Source: an uncultured bacterium (lineage in GTDB: Bacteria; Bacillota; Clostridia; Lachnospirales; Lachnospiraceae). From it: a stretch of DNA of 7,674 bases. A model generated the notes under the pieces. It searched no databases and was not told the origin of the DNA. It saw only the letters and a program-made list of their open reading frames with translations. The position numbers and the translations under genes were made by a program. The DNA is taken from positions 1 to 7,674 of the forward strand of contig CAMTFT010000066.1 of assembly GCA_947071365.1 (NCBI GenBank), written 5' to 3'. Of this stretch, positions 1 through 7,628 are shown piece after piece. Position 1 is the first letter of the stretch. Each line of letters begins with the position of its first letter.

Positions 1-45
1 GATGTAGCTCCGTCTCGTGGGCTCGGAGATGTGTATAAGAGACAG
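1..45 (+). other. Illumina Nextera i7-side adapter (artefact)
   Basis: This is synthetic library sequence, not genome. Positions 1-3 (GAT) match the end of the P7 primer, 4-11 (GTAGCTCC) sit exactly where the 8-nt i7 index belongs, 12-26 match the Nextera read-2 overhang GTCTCGTGGGCTCGG, and 27-45 are the 19-bp Tn5 mosaic end AGATGTGTATAAGAGACAG. From memory the index equals Nextera XT v2 N718; that assignment should be checked against the kit list. Genomic DNA starts at 46. Confidence 0.98.
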
Positions 46-1691
46 GTATATCCCTCTCCCGTCAGGATCGCATCGCGTTTTTTCGCATCGATAGCCCATA
101 CGCCACCGGAGGGCGTTGCATTTCCCTTGTTTGGATTTCCGGTAACTACCGGCGTATCCACGATAAGATTTCCATCCTGATAGCACCACATCCGCTGCTG
201 CGAAATACAGATCTCCACGTATGTATATCCGATGCCCTGATTCTCATGGCTCATGGCAGAGTACAGATATACCGGCTCCATCTCTCCACGGTATCCGCTT
301 TCCAGAGCGTTCAGCAGAGCCACCACTGTAGCATCCTGGTCAATACACCATCCGTAATCTCCCCCGGACAGCGTGACCGTAGTGCCGATCGAAGTGTAAA
401 AATCCAAAGGAAGTCCAAAAGTATCGTACTTCGCTGCCAGCGACTCCACATAATTTGTCACGGCAATATCATCGATAACAAAGGATCCGTCCGCCAGCTC
501 CACGATCCAGTCCCGGATCAGCTCTGCATTGACGATTTCCTTTTCAGCCCCAAACGTATATGTAATATTTGCTTTCGCAAGCTCACTCATTGCTGCCGCG
601 TCACTTTGCAGCTCTTCATTATCCTGATAGATTTCCGGATCAACGTAACACCCTTTTTCATCAAGGGAAACTGTGACTGCACCGCTATCGAGCGCCGCCA
701 GTACGACATCCGTTGTCTTTTCCTGATTCAGCGTCGTGCCCATCACTTCGCTGACTACCTCAAATCCCGTATCCGTCGCACCAATATATGCATCTCTTGG
801 AGCAATCGCAAGAACACTGTCCATGCACTCCAGCTCATTCAGTCTGGCCTGTGCAAGATTCCTGTCATAGGAAAACGAGACAGAATCTCCCTGTTCCGGC
901 TCCAGCAGCATCATAACTGGCCAAATATACGCCCGCTGCGCCTTCATCATCCGGTCAATTCCACCGTTATCCACGTACTCAAGGCCGATCTGGCCTGCTG
1001 AAATCGTCTCCGTTTTGTCCTGACGCTCCTGTATTTCCAGCACATAATTACTCAGCTTGTCTTCCACCTCAAGCTTTACCTCAGGAACCGTTTTGTGGCT
1101 GCAGTCAATTCCATAAATCAGAGTATCATTATAAAAATGAGAACTGAAATAAACTGCTGTCGCTATATACGCAATAGCCATCACAGAACCAAGGCAATAA
1201 AAAATGCGCCTTATTTTTCTTCTTCTGCGCTGTTTTAATTTCTCCTGCAAGCCCGAAACTCCCGCAGATGCGCTCTGCTTCGGCGCTTCCTCTCCCTTCG
1301 CAAGCCTGCTCCGGCGACTTCCCATCTCTTTCGTCTCCGGCTCTTCCATCCGACTCTTCCGGCGGCTTCCCGTCTCCTTCACCTCCGGCTCTTCCATCCG
1401 GCTCTTCCGGCGGCTTCCTGTCTCCTTCATCTCCGGCTCTTCTGTCCGGTTTTTCCGGCGGCCTCCCGTCTCCTTCATCTCCGGCTCTTCTGTCCGGTTT
1501 TTCCGGCGGCTTCCCGTCTCTTTCGTCTCCGGCTCTTCTGTCCGGTTTTTCCGACGGCTTCCCGTCTCTGCATTCTCCGCTCCCCTGCGCGGTCTTCGCG
1601 GCACCGGCTTTCCCTCCGGTACGTATCCTTCACCGGAATAGACCGTTGGTCTTCCGCTTCTTCTTTCCGGTGCTTTTCTGGTTTCTTCCAT
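46..1691 (-). CDS. Membrane-anchored L,D-transpeptidase (YkuD family) with PG-binding-4-like domains, 3' truncated
   Basis: The frame is open from ATG at 1691 to the left adapter: 548 complete codons and no stop. Layout: a charged cytoplasmic N-terminus (1-160) with a 16-residue tandem repeat; one transmembrane helix at about 163-182 (IFYCLGSVMAIAYIATAVYF) after the basic cluster KQRRRRKIRR; then an extracellular part with two stretches resembling PG_binding_4 (YoaR-like) domains, about 245-345 and 375-470; then the start of a YkuD domain from about 488 (YVEICISQQRMWCYQDGN, then VVTGNPNKGNATPSGG). Family knowledge: such enzymes form 3-3 crosslinks in peptidoglycan using a catalytic Cys in an SHGC-type motif. 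That motif would lie roughly 60-100 residues beyond the cut, so catalytic competence cannot be judged here. Start choice: GGGGAG at 1703-1698 lies 6 nt before the ATG. A promoter of its own sits at 1735-1763, so it is probably transcribed separately from the foldase gene upstream. The truncation is caused by the adapter. Confidence 0.9.
1311..1568 (-). repeat. 48-bp in-frame tandem repeat, five copies plus a partial
   Basis: Residues 42-121 of the L,D-transpeptidase are five consecutive 16-residue units of the type ETGSRRKNRTEEPEMK, followed by a partial sixth (EMGSRR). The first three copies carry KNRTEEPE and the last two KSRMEEPE, so the array has two subtypes. The unit is exactly 48 bp, so copy-number change keeps the frame. 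It alternates basic (SRRKNR) and acidic (EEPE, KE) patches and lies on the cytoplasmic side of the predicted membrane helix. Confidence 0.95.
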
Positions 1692-1695
1692 TGTA

Positions 1696-1703
1696 CTCTC
1701 CCC
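1696..1703 (-). promoter_or_regulatory. Ribosome binding site of the L,D-transpeptidase gene
   Basis: GGGGAGAG on the minus strand ends four bases before the ATG; its GGGGAG core is 6 nt from the start. This supports the start at 1691 rather than internal methionines. Confidence 0.75.
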
Positions 1704-1734
1704 AAAATAGTTTATACCTTTTGGCCATATTCTG

Positions 1735-1763
1735 ATTATAAATGATTTTTTACTGTATGGCAA
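1735..1763 (-). promoter_or_regulatory. Sigma-A type promoter for the L,D-transpeptidase gene
   Basis: On the minus strand TTGCCA (1763-1758, five of six matches to TTGACA) and a perfect TATAAT (1740-1735) are separated by exactly 17 bp. Transcription would start near 1728 and give a leader of about 37 nt. The -35 box begins inside the U-tract region of the upstream terminator. Confidence 0.75.
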
Positions 1764-1805
1764 TAAAACAATAGCCGCAAATCCATCCCCGGATCTGCGA
1801 CTATT
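1761..1805 (-). terminator. Rho-independent terminator of the foldase gene
   Basis: A 15-bp stem (1770-1784 with 1791-1805) and a 6-nt loop are followed on the minus strand by GTTTTATTG. Two of the fifteen positions pair only as G-U, and only in RNA read from the minus strand; on the plus strand they are mismatches. The signal therefore points to minus-strand transcription, matching the foldase gene that stops 18 bp upstream at 1824. Confidence 0.85.
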
Positions 1806-1823
1806 CCTGTCATTGTTTTTCTG

Positions 1824-3410
1824 CTATTTTGCAGTTTCGCTCTCTTCTGCTTCTGTTTCGGCATCGGTCTGAGCTTCGGTCGTCTCTTCCTCTGTTGCCG
1901 CAGCTTCCGTCTCGCTCTCCGCAGCTTCTGTCTCACCCTCTGTTGCCGCCTCTGTCTCGCTCTCCGCTGCCTCAGTTTCGCTTTCTACTGTTTCTGTTTC
2001 AGCAGCACTCGTCTCAGTTTCTGCAGCTTCCGTCTCAGCCTCGGTCGGCTGTGTCAGATGGTAATCGAAGGTGATGGTCGCCATCACTTCTGCATCTACG
2101 GAAACCTCACCGGCTTCCTCCCATTCTTCATACAGGTTGGAAATACATTCCTGCTTGCGCTGGTTGACAATCGTTTCTTTCTTGTTGTCCGTCGCATCCC
2201 GGTCAAGCTGTGAAACAAGCTTTACTACATAATATCCATTTGCAGTCTCTATCGGTGTCTCCACAAGAGTATCATCAGCCAGGCCATCCGTAGCTTCAAC
2301 AAGTTCTGTCAGCGAATAATCGGAACCAAAAGTCGTCGTGTTCGCCGTCTTGCCCACCTCTTCTGCGGCTTCCTCAAAGTCTGCGCCGTCTTTCAGCTTC
2401 GCCAGCAGCTCCTCTGCGTGTACACGCGCTCTTTCCTTCGCCGCTGCCGTTTCCGGATCCTCTGTCTCTGTTTCAGTTTCAGCGGCTTCGCTTTCTGCCT
2501 CTGTTGCATCTGCTTCTGATACTGCTTCCGTATCTGCTTCGGATACTGCTTCTGTCGTATCTGCCTCAGCTACCGCTTCCGTAACTTCCTCTGTTTCAGG
2601 TGTCTCTTCCGTCTCCGCCTGTGTTTCGCTCTCGGTTTCCTTTGCGGCCTGTGTCTTTGTCGTTTCGTTCTCAGTCAGAACAGCCGTTTCGCCTTCTGTC
2701 TCAGCAACTTTCTCTTCTGTTTCCGCCTCCGCTGCTTCTTCCGTTTCTACTTCTGTTCCGGATTCTGTTGCTTCCGCTTCAGTTACCTCTTCTGTGCCTT
2801 CTTCCGTTGTATCCTCTGTGGATTCCTCTGTCTCAGATTCAGGTGTAAAGAGCACGTACTGAATCTTTCTCTGTGCAGCCTCTTCATCGGATACCTCCGT
2901 ATCCACATCGGCTGACATTCCTTTCTCCACTCTGCTCTGGATCACAGTCAGCTCCATATACCGCTCAACGCTCGCTTCGGTGACTCCGATATCTTCCAGA
3001 ACCTCTGCATCATTTGCCTCAACGAAAGCCGCTGCCGCAGCTTTGATCTGCTCCTTCTCGTCGTCGGAGAGGGAAACTTCATAATCACCCATCTTCTGCT
3101 CTGCCATAACTGCGCGGGAAAGCTGTGTGGCAAGCTGTGTCTTGACGTCCTCTCCCATCGTGCTGCCGTTGCCGTAAAGATCCTGGCTGAACGGGTCTGT
3201 CAGTCCCAGAGACATATACAATGATTCGTAGCCTGCCTGATTGTAACGGACTGCGAAGTTCACTACTCCGGCTGAAATCGTATCGCCGTTCACTGTAATA
3301 GCCGTCGCCTCCGTATCAAATTTTTCTTTCTTGGAGCAGCCTGCCAGAGATGTCAGAGCAAGACCGGCGCTCAGACCAATTACGGCTGCCTTCTTTAAAC
3401 CTTTCTTCAT
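1824..3410 (-). CDS. SurA/PrsA-like parvulin-type foldase lipoprotein with acidic insertion
   Basis: A 528-aa lipoprotein. Residues 1-25 are a signal peptide (MKKGLKKAAVIGLSAGLALT) with lipobox LAGC, so Cys25 would be lipidated and the protein held on the outer face of the membrane. Residues 33-175 resemble the SurA N-terminal chaperone region (ITVNGDTISAGVVNFAVRY, then SDDEKEQI and IQSRVEKGM). The parvulin-like domain starts at KIQYVLF (182-188), is interrupted by a Glu/Thr/Ala-rich stretch (about 191-320), resumes at KERARVHAEELLAKLKDGADF (325-345) and ends at TPIETANGYYVVKLV (385-399). A second acidic tail covers about 455-528. Family knowledge: PrsA-type proteins help secreted proteins fold. 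Both usual parvulin histidines appear to be Tyr here (KIQYVLF, GYYVVKL), so prolyl isomerase activity is doubtful. Start choice: GGAGG at 3420-3416 is 5 nt before this ATG, and it puts MKK directly before the hydrophobic core. It follows mfd, with its own promoter and terminator. Confidence 0.88.
   Translation of the reverse strand: MKKGLKKAAVIGLSAGLALTSLAGCSKKEKFDTEATAITVNGDTISAGVVNFAVRYNQAGYESLYMSLGLTDPFSQDLYGNGSTMGEDVKTQLATQLSRAVMAEQKMGDYEVSLSDDEKEQIKAAAAAFVEANDAEVLEDIGVTEASVERYMELTVIQSRVEKGMSADVDTEVSDEEAAQRKIQYVLFTPESETEESTEDTTEEGTEEVTEAEATESGTEVETEEAAEAETEEKVAETEGETAVLTENETTKTQAAKETESETQAETEETPETEEVTEAVAEADTTEAVSEADTEAVSEADATEAESEAAETETETEDPETAAAKERARVHAEELLAKLKDGADFEEAAEEVGKTANTTTFGSDYSLTELVEATDGLADDTLVETPIETANGYYVVKLVSQLDRDATDNKKETIVNQRKQECISNLYEEWEEAGEVSVDAEVMATITFDYHLTQPTEAETEAAETETSAAETETVESETEAAESETEAATEGETEAAESETEAAATEEETTEAQTDAETEAEESETAK
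1827..2048 (-). repeat. Low-complexity acidic C-terminal tail coding region
   Basis: It encodes residues 455-528 of the foldase, almost entirely Glu, Thr, Ala and Ser in irregular units such as ESETEAA and TEAAETET. The minus strand is purine-rich throughout. It follows the last folded-looking segment (ATITFDYHLTQP) and runs to the stop codon. Confidence 0.85.
2451..2840 (-). repeat. Low-complexity acidic insertion within the parvulin domain
   Basis: It encodes about residues 191-320 of the foldase: some 130 residues dominated by Glu, Thr, Ala, Ser and Val with very few basic or aromatic residues. It includes a local imperfect 8-9 residue repeat (EADTTEAVS, EADTEAVS, EADATEAES) at 2490-2567. 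It separates the first beta strand from the first helix of the predicted parvulin fold, and the frame stays open throughout. Confidence 0.85.
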
Positions 3411-3415
3411 GATTT

Positions 3416-3420
3416 CCTCC
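3416..3420 (-). promoter_or_regulatory. Ribosome binding site deciding the foldase start
   Basis: GGAGG is 5 nt before the ATG at 3410. A second start is possible: TTG at 3479 has GGAGAG (3491-3486) 6 nt upstream and would add 23 basic residues before the signal peptide. The 3410 start is preferred because it gives a normal lipoprotein signal peptide. Confidence 0.75.
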
Positions 3421-3507
3421 ATTCTTCGCCCCTTATATGGTGCAAACGAAGCGCTGCGCCTTTGCATTCTTCCCGGCAAATTCAGCTCTCCGTATTTTTA
3501 CTCATTT

Positions 3508-3527
3508 GCAACTGTCCATCCAGTTGC
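3508..3527 (-). promoter_or_regulatory. Stem-loop in the foldase 5' leader
   Basis: GCAACTG and CAGTTGC form a perfect 7-bp stem with a 6-nt loop, beginning about 6 nt after the predicted transcription start. There is no U-tract, so it is not a terminator. A role as an mRNA 5'-end stabiliser is possible but only inferred. Confidence 0.5.
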
Positions 3528-3539
3528 GCTCATTGTATC

Positions 3540-3568
3540 ATTATAATCGTTTTTTCCTTATCCCGCAA
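3540..3568 (-). promoter_or_regulatory. Probable sigma-A promoter for the foldase gene
   Basis: A perfect TATAAT (3545-3540) lies 17 bp from TTGCGG (3568-3563, four of six matches). Transcription would start near 3533, giving a leader of about 120 nt. Read-through from mfd is also possible because no canonical terminator separates the genes. Confidence 0.6.
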
Positions 3569-3586
3569 CAATTTTTTCAAGCTTCC

Positions 3587-3620
3587 GATTACTATTCACA
3601 GTCGATTTGAAATAGTAATC
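3587..3620 (-). repeat. Perfect 10-bp inverted repeat just after mfd
   Basis: GATTACTATT and AATAGTAATC flank a 14-nt spacer, starting 3 bp after the mfd stop. No T-run follows on either strand, so it is not a standard intrinsic terminator. It lies about 20 bp upstream of the foldase -35 box. It may be an mRNA 3'-end structure or a regulator binding site; the sequence does not decide. Confidence 0.6.
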
Positions 3621-3623
3621 TGC

Positions 3624-6600
3624 TTACTGCCCCAGCGTCTGCACCGCCGCCACCAGCTCCTTTACAGTCTGTATCACATTTTCATTTTCTTTTTTGCTCA
3701 CCTTCGGTCTGGCATAAATGAAATACGGGTTCGTATCGATCTTAAACTTCAGCCTTCCCTTGTAGTATTTCAGCAGGCCGTCGATCTTCGTCGTGTCGAT
3801 CTGTGCCTTTTCAAACATGACGATCTTTATTTCATCGCCTTTCTGCGTCAGCTCCGTGATATACGCTTCATGAGCCATGGCCCGCAGTCTTGCGATCAGC
3901 AGCAGATTCTGGACAGAGCGCGGCGGCTCGCCAAAGCGGTCCATCAGCTCCTCAAGCATATCGTCGTACTCTTCCTCCGTCTGAATCCCGGCAATGCGCT
4001 TGTAGATATCCAGCTTCTGATACTCATTTTTGATGTATCGCTCCGGTATGAAGGCATCGATATCCATATCGATGACCGTCTCGTAATCCTCCTTCGGAGC
4101 AGTCTGGCCCTGCAGCTCCTTCACGGACTCGTTTAAAAGCTTGCAGTACAGATCGTAACCCACGGCTTCCATGTGGCCGTGCTGTTCGCTGCCCAGCAGA
4201 TTTCCGGCGCCCCGGATCTCCAGATCCCGCATTGCGATCTTAAATCCGCTGCCCAGCTCCGTAAATTCCCGGATCGCTGAAAGACGCTTCTCCGCAATTT
4301 CCTTCAGCATCTTGTTGCGGCGATACATCAAAAATGCGTAAGCCGTCCTGTTGGAGCGTCCGACACGCCCCCGAAGCTGGTAGAGCTGCGACAATCCCAT
4401 ATTGTCTGCGTCGTGAATGATCATCGTATTGACATTGGAAATATCAAGTCCCGTCTCAATAATAGTGGTGGTAACCAGAACATCAATATCGCCGTTGATA
4501 AAATCATACATGATCTTCTCCAGCTCCCGCTCCTTCATCTGGCCGTGCGCAAAGGCCACCTGTGCCTGGGGTACAAGCTTCGCAACGGTGTTCGTCATCT
4601 CCACGATCGTATTGACCCGGTTGTAAACGTAATACACCTGCCCGCCCCGGGCCAGTTCCCGGCTGATCGCCTCCCGCACCATCTCTTCATTGTATTCCAT
4701 GACGTACGTCTGGATCGGCACACGCTCCTGCGGTGCTTCCTCCAGCACGCTCATGTCACGAATACCGATCAGGCTCATGTGAAGCGTTCTCGGGATCGGG
4801 GTCGCCGTCAGTGTCAGCACATCGATATCGTTTTTGAGCTGTTTGATTTTTTCCTTATGTGTCACTCCGAAGCGCTGCTCCTCGTCGATCACCAGCAGCC
4901 CCAGGTTTTTATATTCGATATCCTTGGAAAGCAGCCGGTGCGTGCCGATCACGATATCCACCATGCCCTTCTTCAGATCCGTTACCGTTTTTTTCTGCTC
5001 CGCCGAAGAGCGGAAACGGCACATCAGATCCACCCGCACTGGAAAATCCTTCATCCGCTGCACGAAGGTATTGTAATGCTGCTGCGCCAGAATCGTAGTC
5101 GGAACGAGGTAGGCCACCTGTTTGCCGTCCTGCACCGCCTTAAAAGCCGCCCTTATCGCAATCTCAGTCTTTCCGTATCCCACATCTCCGCAAACGAGCC
5201 GATCCATGATCTTCGTGCTCTGCATATCCTGTTTGACCGCATCGATAGCCAGGAGCTGATCCTCCGTCTCCTCAAAGGGAAACATTTCTTCAAACTCCTT
5301 CTGCCACACGGTATCCTCGCTGTATACAAAGCCTTCCTTTCTCTGGCGGTCAGCGTACAGCTTCACAAGATCCTGAGCAACCACCCGAACCGCGCTCCGC
5401 ACTCTGGTCTTCGTGCGGTTCCACTCCTGGGTTCCCAGCTTGTTCAGCTTCGGAGGCTTTGCATCCCCGTCCGCATATTTCTGGATCACATCGAGCTGCG
5501 TCGCCGGCACGTAAAGGCTGCTGCCCCCGGCATACTCGATCTTCATGTAATCCTTCGTGACCTTGTCTACTTCCACCTTCTCGATGCCCCTGTAAACACC
5601 GAGGCCGTGGTTTTCATGCACGACAAAATCCCCCACAGACAACTCTGTGAAGCTGTTGATGCGCTTGCCCTCATATCGTCTGCGCTTTTTCTTCTTTTTC
5701 TGTTCCTGTCCGAAAATATCGCTTTCTGTAATGACAACAAATTTGATCAGCGGGTATTCGTATCCCCGCTTTGTATTTCCATACGTGATCAGGATCTCCC
5801 CGGGCATGACCTCCCGTTCCGGGTCCTCCGTATAATAACTGGTAAGTCCCTCCGCCAGCAGATCCCCCGCCAGTCTGTTTCCTCTCGTCCTGGAGGCGGA
5901 CATCAGTATCACGCGGTATCCTTCCCGCTTCCAGCGTTTCAGATCCTTCACAAGATACTCAAAGCTGTTGTTATACGGATTTACCGAGTGGACCGTCAGA
6001 CTGAATTTGTCCGAAACAGTAAAGGGGGATCTGGCATTTTCCAGAGTACACAGCCCTACAGCGTTTCTCGCACAGACGGCAGCCGCAAGCTCCTGATTGG
6101 AGAACAGAAGTCCCGTCTGTCCCGCAAGAACGTATCCCTTTTCCAGCCTGTGCTGCATACTTTCCCGAAATTCCATTTCCACCGCATCTCCGGATTCCAA
6201 TATCCGGTTCGGCTCGTCGAGAAAGAGCAGCGTATTTCCCGCATCAAAATAATCGAGAAACGTTGTTTTTTCTTCAACAAAATAGTCAATAAAGCCTTCC
6301 ATGGAAAGCGGCTCGCCAAACTCTTCGATCTGATCCCTGCAGTCCTGCAGATGGGTACGTACTCTCGCTGCCTCTTCCATCTTCCCGGCTTTCCGAAAGA
6401 CGGATTCCGCCTTTTTCGCCTCTTTTTCGATTCGTTCCAGCGCCTTTTTCCTCTGCTCCTGTCCGGGAATCAGCTCCGCCGCCGGATAAATACGCACAGC
6501 CTCCAGATTTTCAATCGAGCGCTGGCTTTCCACGTCAAAGCTGCGAAGAGAATCCACCTCCTCGCCCCAAAGCTCAATACGGATCGGATTTTCCTCTGTC

Positions 6601-7229
6601 AGCGGGAAAATATCTATAATGCCTCCGCGAATAGCGAACTGTCCCGGCCCTTCCACCTGGCCCGTCCGCTCATACCCCAGCATGACGAGCTCCTTTTTCA
6701 GTTCCTCTGTATCCAGCTCGCACCCGCTGTCTATCTCCATGATATGGTCTGTCCACTCTTCAAAGGGGACGAGGTGATTCATGCAGGCCGCTATCGTAGT
6801 CACCACCGTGACCTGTCTTTTCTCCACCAGCGCCTTTAAAACAGAGATCCTCTGCTGCTCCAGCAGATTGCTGTGGATGTCTGCCTGAAAAAAAATCAGG
6901 TCCTTCGCCGGAAAATACATGACATCCCGATCAAAGAATCTGTAGTTTTCATAGATCTCCTTCGCCCGCAGATCATTATTCGCAATGATCAAAGCGGCGA
7001 ACCGCGGCTCTGCCTCCCCGCCGCCGGGTTTGGCGAGTCTCGCAGAAAGGCCGTTTTTCTTTCCCATCAGAGCCATTCGTTTGAACTGCTCCCCCGCACA
7101 ATAGATAAAGTGAGGCTTCTGAGAATCAATGCAGCCGGTAACCTGGAGCATCCCCCGGTTGCCGGCTATCCTTCTGCTTATTTCTTCAAATTCTCCCAAC
7201 TGCTGCATGGGCGTCAAAAATGCTTTCAT
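3624..7229 (-). CDS. mfd: Transcription-repair coupling factor Mfd
   Basis: A complete 1201-aa Mfd, close to the usual clostridial length. It is a cytoplasmic DNA translocase that pushes RNA polymerase off lesions and recruits UvrA for strand-specific nucleotide excision repair. Domains in order: UvrB-homology region, about 1-340 ([35 protein letters not shown] at 196-210); middle domain, about 340-505; basic linker 511-523; CarD-like RNA polymerase interaction domain, about 525-590 ([18 protein letters not shown]); superfamily 2 helicase motor, about 650-1000, with Walker [10 protein letters not shown] (681-689), DEEQ box (782-785), TATPIPR (808-814) and motif [11 protein letters not shown] (951-959); then [15 protein letters not shown] (1006-1020) and the C-terminal TRCF domain, about 1055-1160. 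All core motifs are intact. Start: ATG at 7229 overlaps the pth stop as ATGA, with AGGA 9 nt upstream, suggesting translational coupling. The pth-mfd pair is conserved in Firmicutes. Confidence 0.98.
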   Translation of the reverse strand: MKAFLTPMQQLGEFEEISRRIAGNRGMLQVTGCIDSQKPHFIYCAGEQFKRMALMGKKNGLSARLAKPGGGEAEPRFAALIIANNDLRAKEIYENYRFFDRDVMYFPAKDLIFFQADIHSNLLEQQRISVLKALVEKRQVTVVTTIAACMNHLVPFEEWTDHIMEIDSGCELDTEELKKELVMLGYERTGQVEGPGQFAIRGGIIDIFPLTEENPIRIELWGEEVDSLRSFDVESQRSIENLEAVRIYPAAELIPGQEQRKKALERIEKEAKKAESVFRKAGKMEEAARVRTHLQDCRDQIEEFGEPLSMEGFIDYFVEEKTTFLDYFDAGNTLLFLDEPNRILESGDAVEMEFRESMQHRLEKGYVLAGQTGLLFSNQELAAAVCARNAVGLCTLENARSPFTVSDKFSLTVHSVNPYNNSFEYLVKDLKRWKREGYRVILMSASRTRGNRLAGDLLAEGLTSYYTEDPEREVMPGEILITYGNTKRGYEYPLIKFVVITESDIFGQEQKKKKKRRRYEGKRINSFTELSVGDFVVHENHGLGVYRGIEKVEVDKVTKDYMKIEYAGGSSLYVPATQLDVIQKYADGDAKPPKLNKLGTQEWNRTKTRVRSAVRVVAQDLVKLYADRQRKEGFVYSEDTVWQKEFEEMFPFEETEDQLLAIDAVKQDMQSTKIMDRLVCGDVGYGKTEIAIRAAFKAVQDGKQVAYLVPTTILAQQHYNTFVQRMKDFPVRVDLMCRFRSSAEQKKTVTDLKKGMVDIVIGTHRLLSKDIEYKNLGLLVIDEEQRFGVTHKEKIKQLKNDIDVLTLTATPIPRTLHMSLIGIRDMSVLEEAPQERVPIQTYVMEYNEEMVREAISRELARGGQVYYVYNRVNTIVEMTNTVAKLVPQAQVAFAHGQMKERELEKIMYDFINGDIDVLVTTTIIETGLDISNVNTMIIHDADNMGLSQLYQLRGRVGRSNRTAYAFLMYRRNKMLKEIAEKRLSAIREFTELGSGFKIAMRDLEIRGAGNLLGSEQHGHMEAVGYDLYCKLLNESVKELQGQTAPKEDYETVIDMDIDAFIPERYIKNEYQKLDIYKRIAGIQTEEEYDDMLEELMDRFGEPPRSVQNLLLIARLRAMAHEAYITELTQKGDEIKIVMFEKAQIDTTKIDGLLKYYKGRLKFKIDTNPYFIYARPKVSKKENENVIQTVKELVAAVQTLGQ

Positions 7230-7628
7230 GAATTATTTTCCTTTCCCTTGCGCGTGTTGAATTCATTCATAACGTGTTCGGCATCCTCCGTCACGAGCCT
7301 GGCTGCCGCCAGAGCCGCCCGGTCAAAAGCCTCCGTCATTTCGCCCCAGTCCTCCTTTGAGAAATGGCCCAGTACGTAATCTGCCAGATCATATCCCGCC
7401 GGCTTCTCTCCGACACCAATCTTGACCCGCTTAAATACCTGCGTTCCCAAATGCTGGATAATGCTCTTCATTCCATTGTGGCCGCCGGCGCTGCCCTTCT
7501 TGCGTATACGGAGCTGTCCCGGCTCAAGGCTGATGTCATCGTACAGCACGATCAGCTCCTCCTCCGGGTCTATCTTAAAGAAGTCGCACGCTGCCCGAAT
7601 GCTCTCTCCGCTGAGGTTCATATATGTC
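7226..7628 (-). CDS. pth: Peptidyl-tRNA hydrolase, 5' truncated
   Basis: The C-terminal 134 or so residues of a protein usually near 190 aa. Pth cleaves peptidyl-tRNA released prematurely from ribosomes and so recycles tRNA; it is cytoplasmic and essential in many bacteria. Visible family signatures: TYMNLSGES (with the conserved Asn), VLYDDISLEPGQ (with the catalytic-site Asp), RIRKKGSAGGHNGMKSI, then FKRVKIGVGEKP and DLADYVLGHF. The missing roughly 55-60 N-terminal residues would carry the conserved Asn and catalytic His. The right-hand adapter causes the cut: genomic sequence ends at 7628, and an apparent ATG at 7645 with the residues MCIRDR after it is translated adapter. The gene ends TCATGA, sharing four bases with the mfd start, so both were probably made from one mRNA. 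Confidence 0.96.

Noticed and set aside
246..1001. A 251-codon plus-strand open frame.
   Set aside because: It is antisense to the L,D-transpeptidase, which reads without interruption in the opposite frame with recognisable domain sequence.
1204..1735. Overlapping plus-strand frames with Ser/Pro/Arg-rich repeats, and a 76-codon minus-strand frame.
   Set aside because: The repeats are reflections of the 48-bp tandem array in the transpeptidase gene. Only the frame starting at 1691 continues into a membrane helix and known domains.
2338..2862. Ser/Val-rich plus-strand frames resembling a surface adhesin.
   Set aside because: They are the complement of the Glu/Thr/Ala codons of the foldase insertion. 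No signal sequence or ribosome binding site is seen.
3587..3620. Intrinsic terminator for mfd.
   Set aside because: The stem is AT-rich with a 14-nt loop and is followed by GGAAGCTTG and an A-run, not a T-run, in the direction of transcription.
5671..5710. Lysine/arginine-rich tract in Mfd as an insertion or sequencing error.
   Set aside because: A basic linker just before the CarD-like domain is usual in clostridial Mfd proteins, and the frame is intact on both sides.
4413..6839. An 808-codon open frame on the plus strand.
   Set aside because: It lies entirely antisense to mfd, whose full set of helicase and CarD-like motifs is intact. Its His/Arg/Leu-rich composition resembles no family and is typical of the shadow of a GC-balanced gene.
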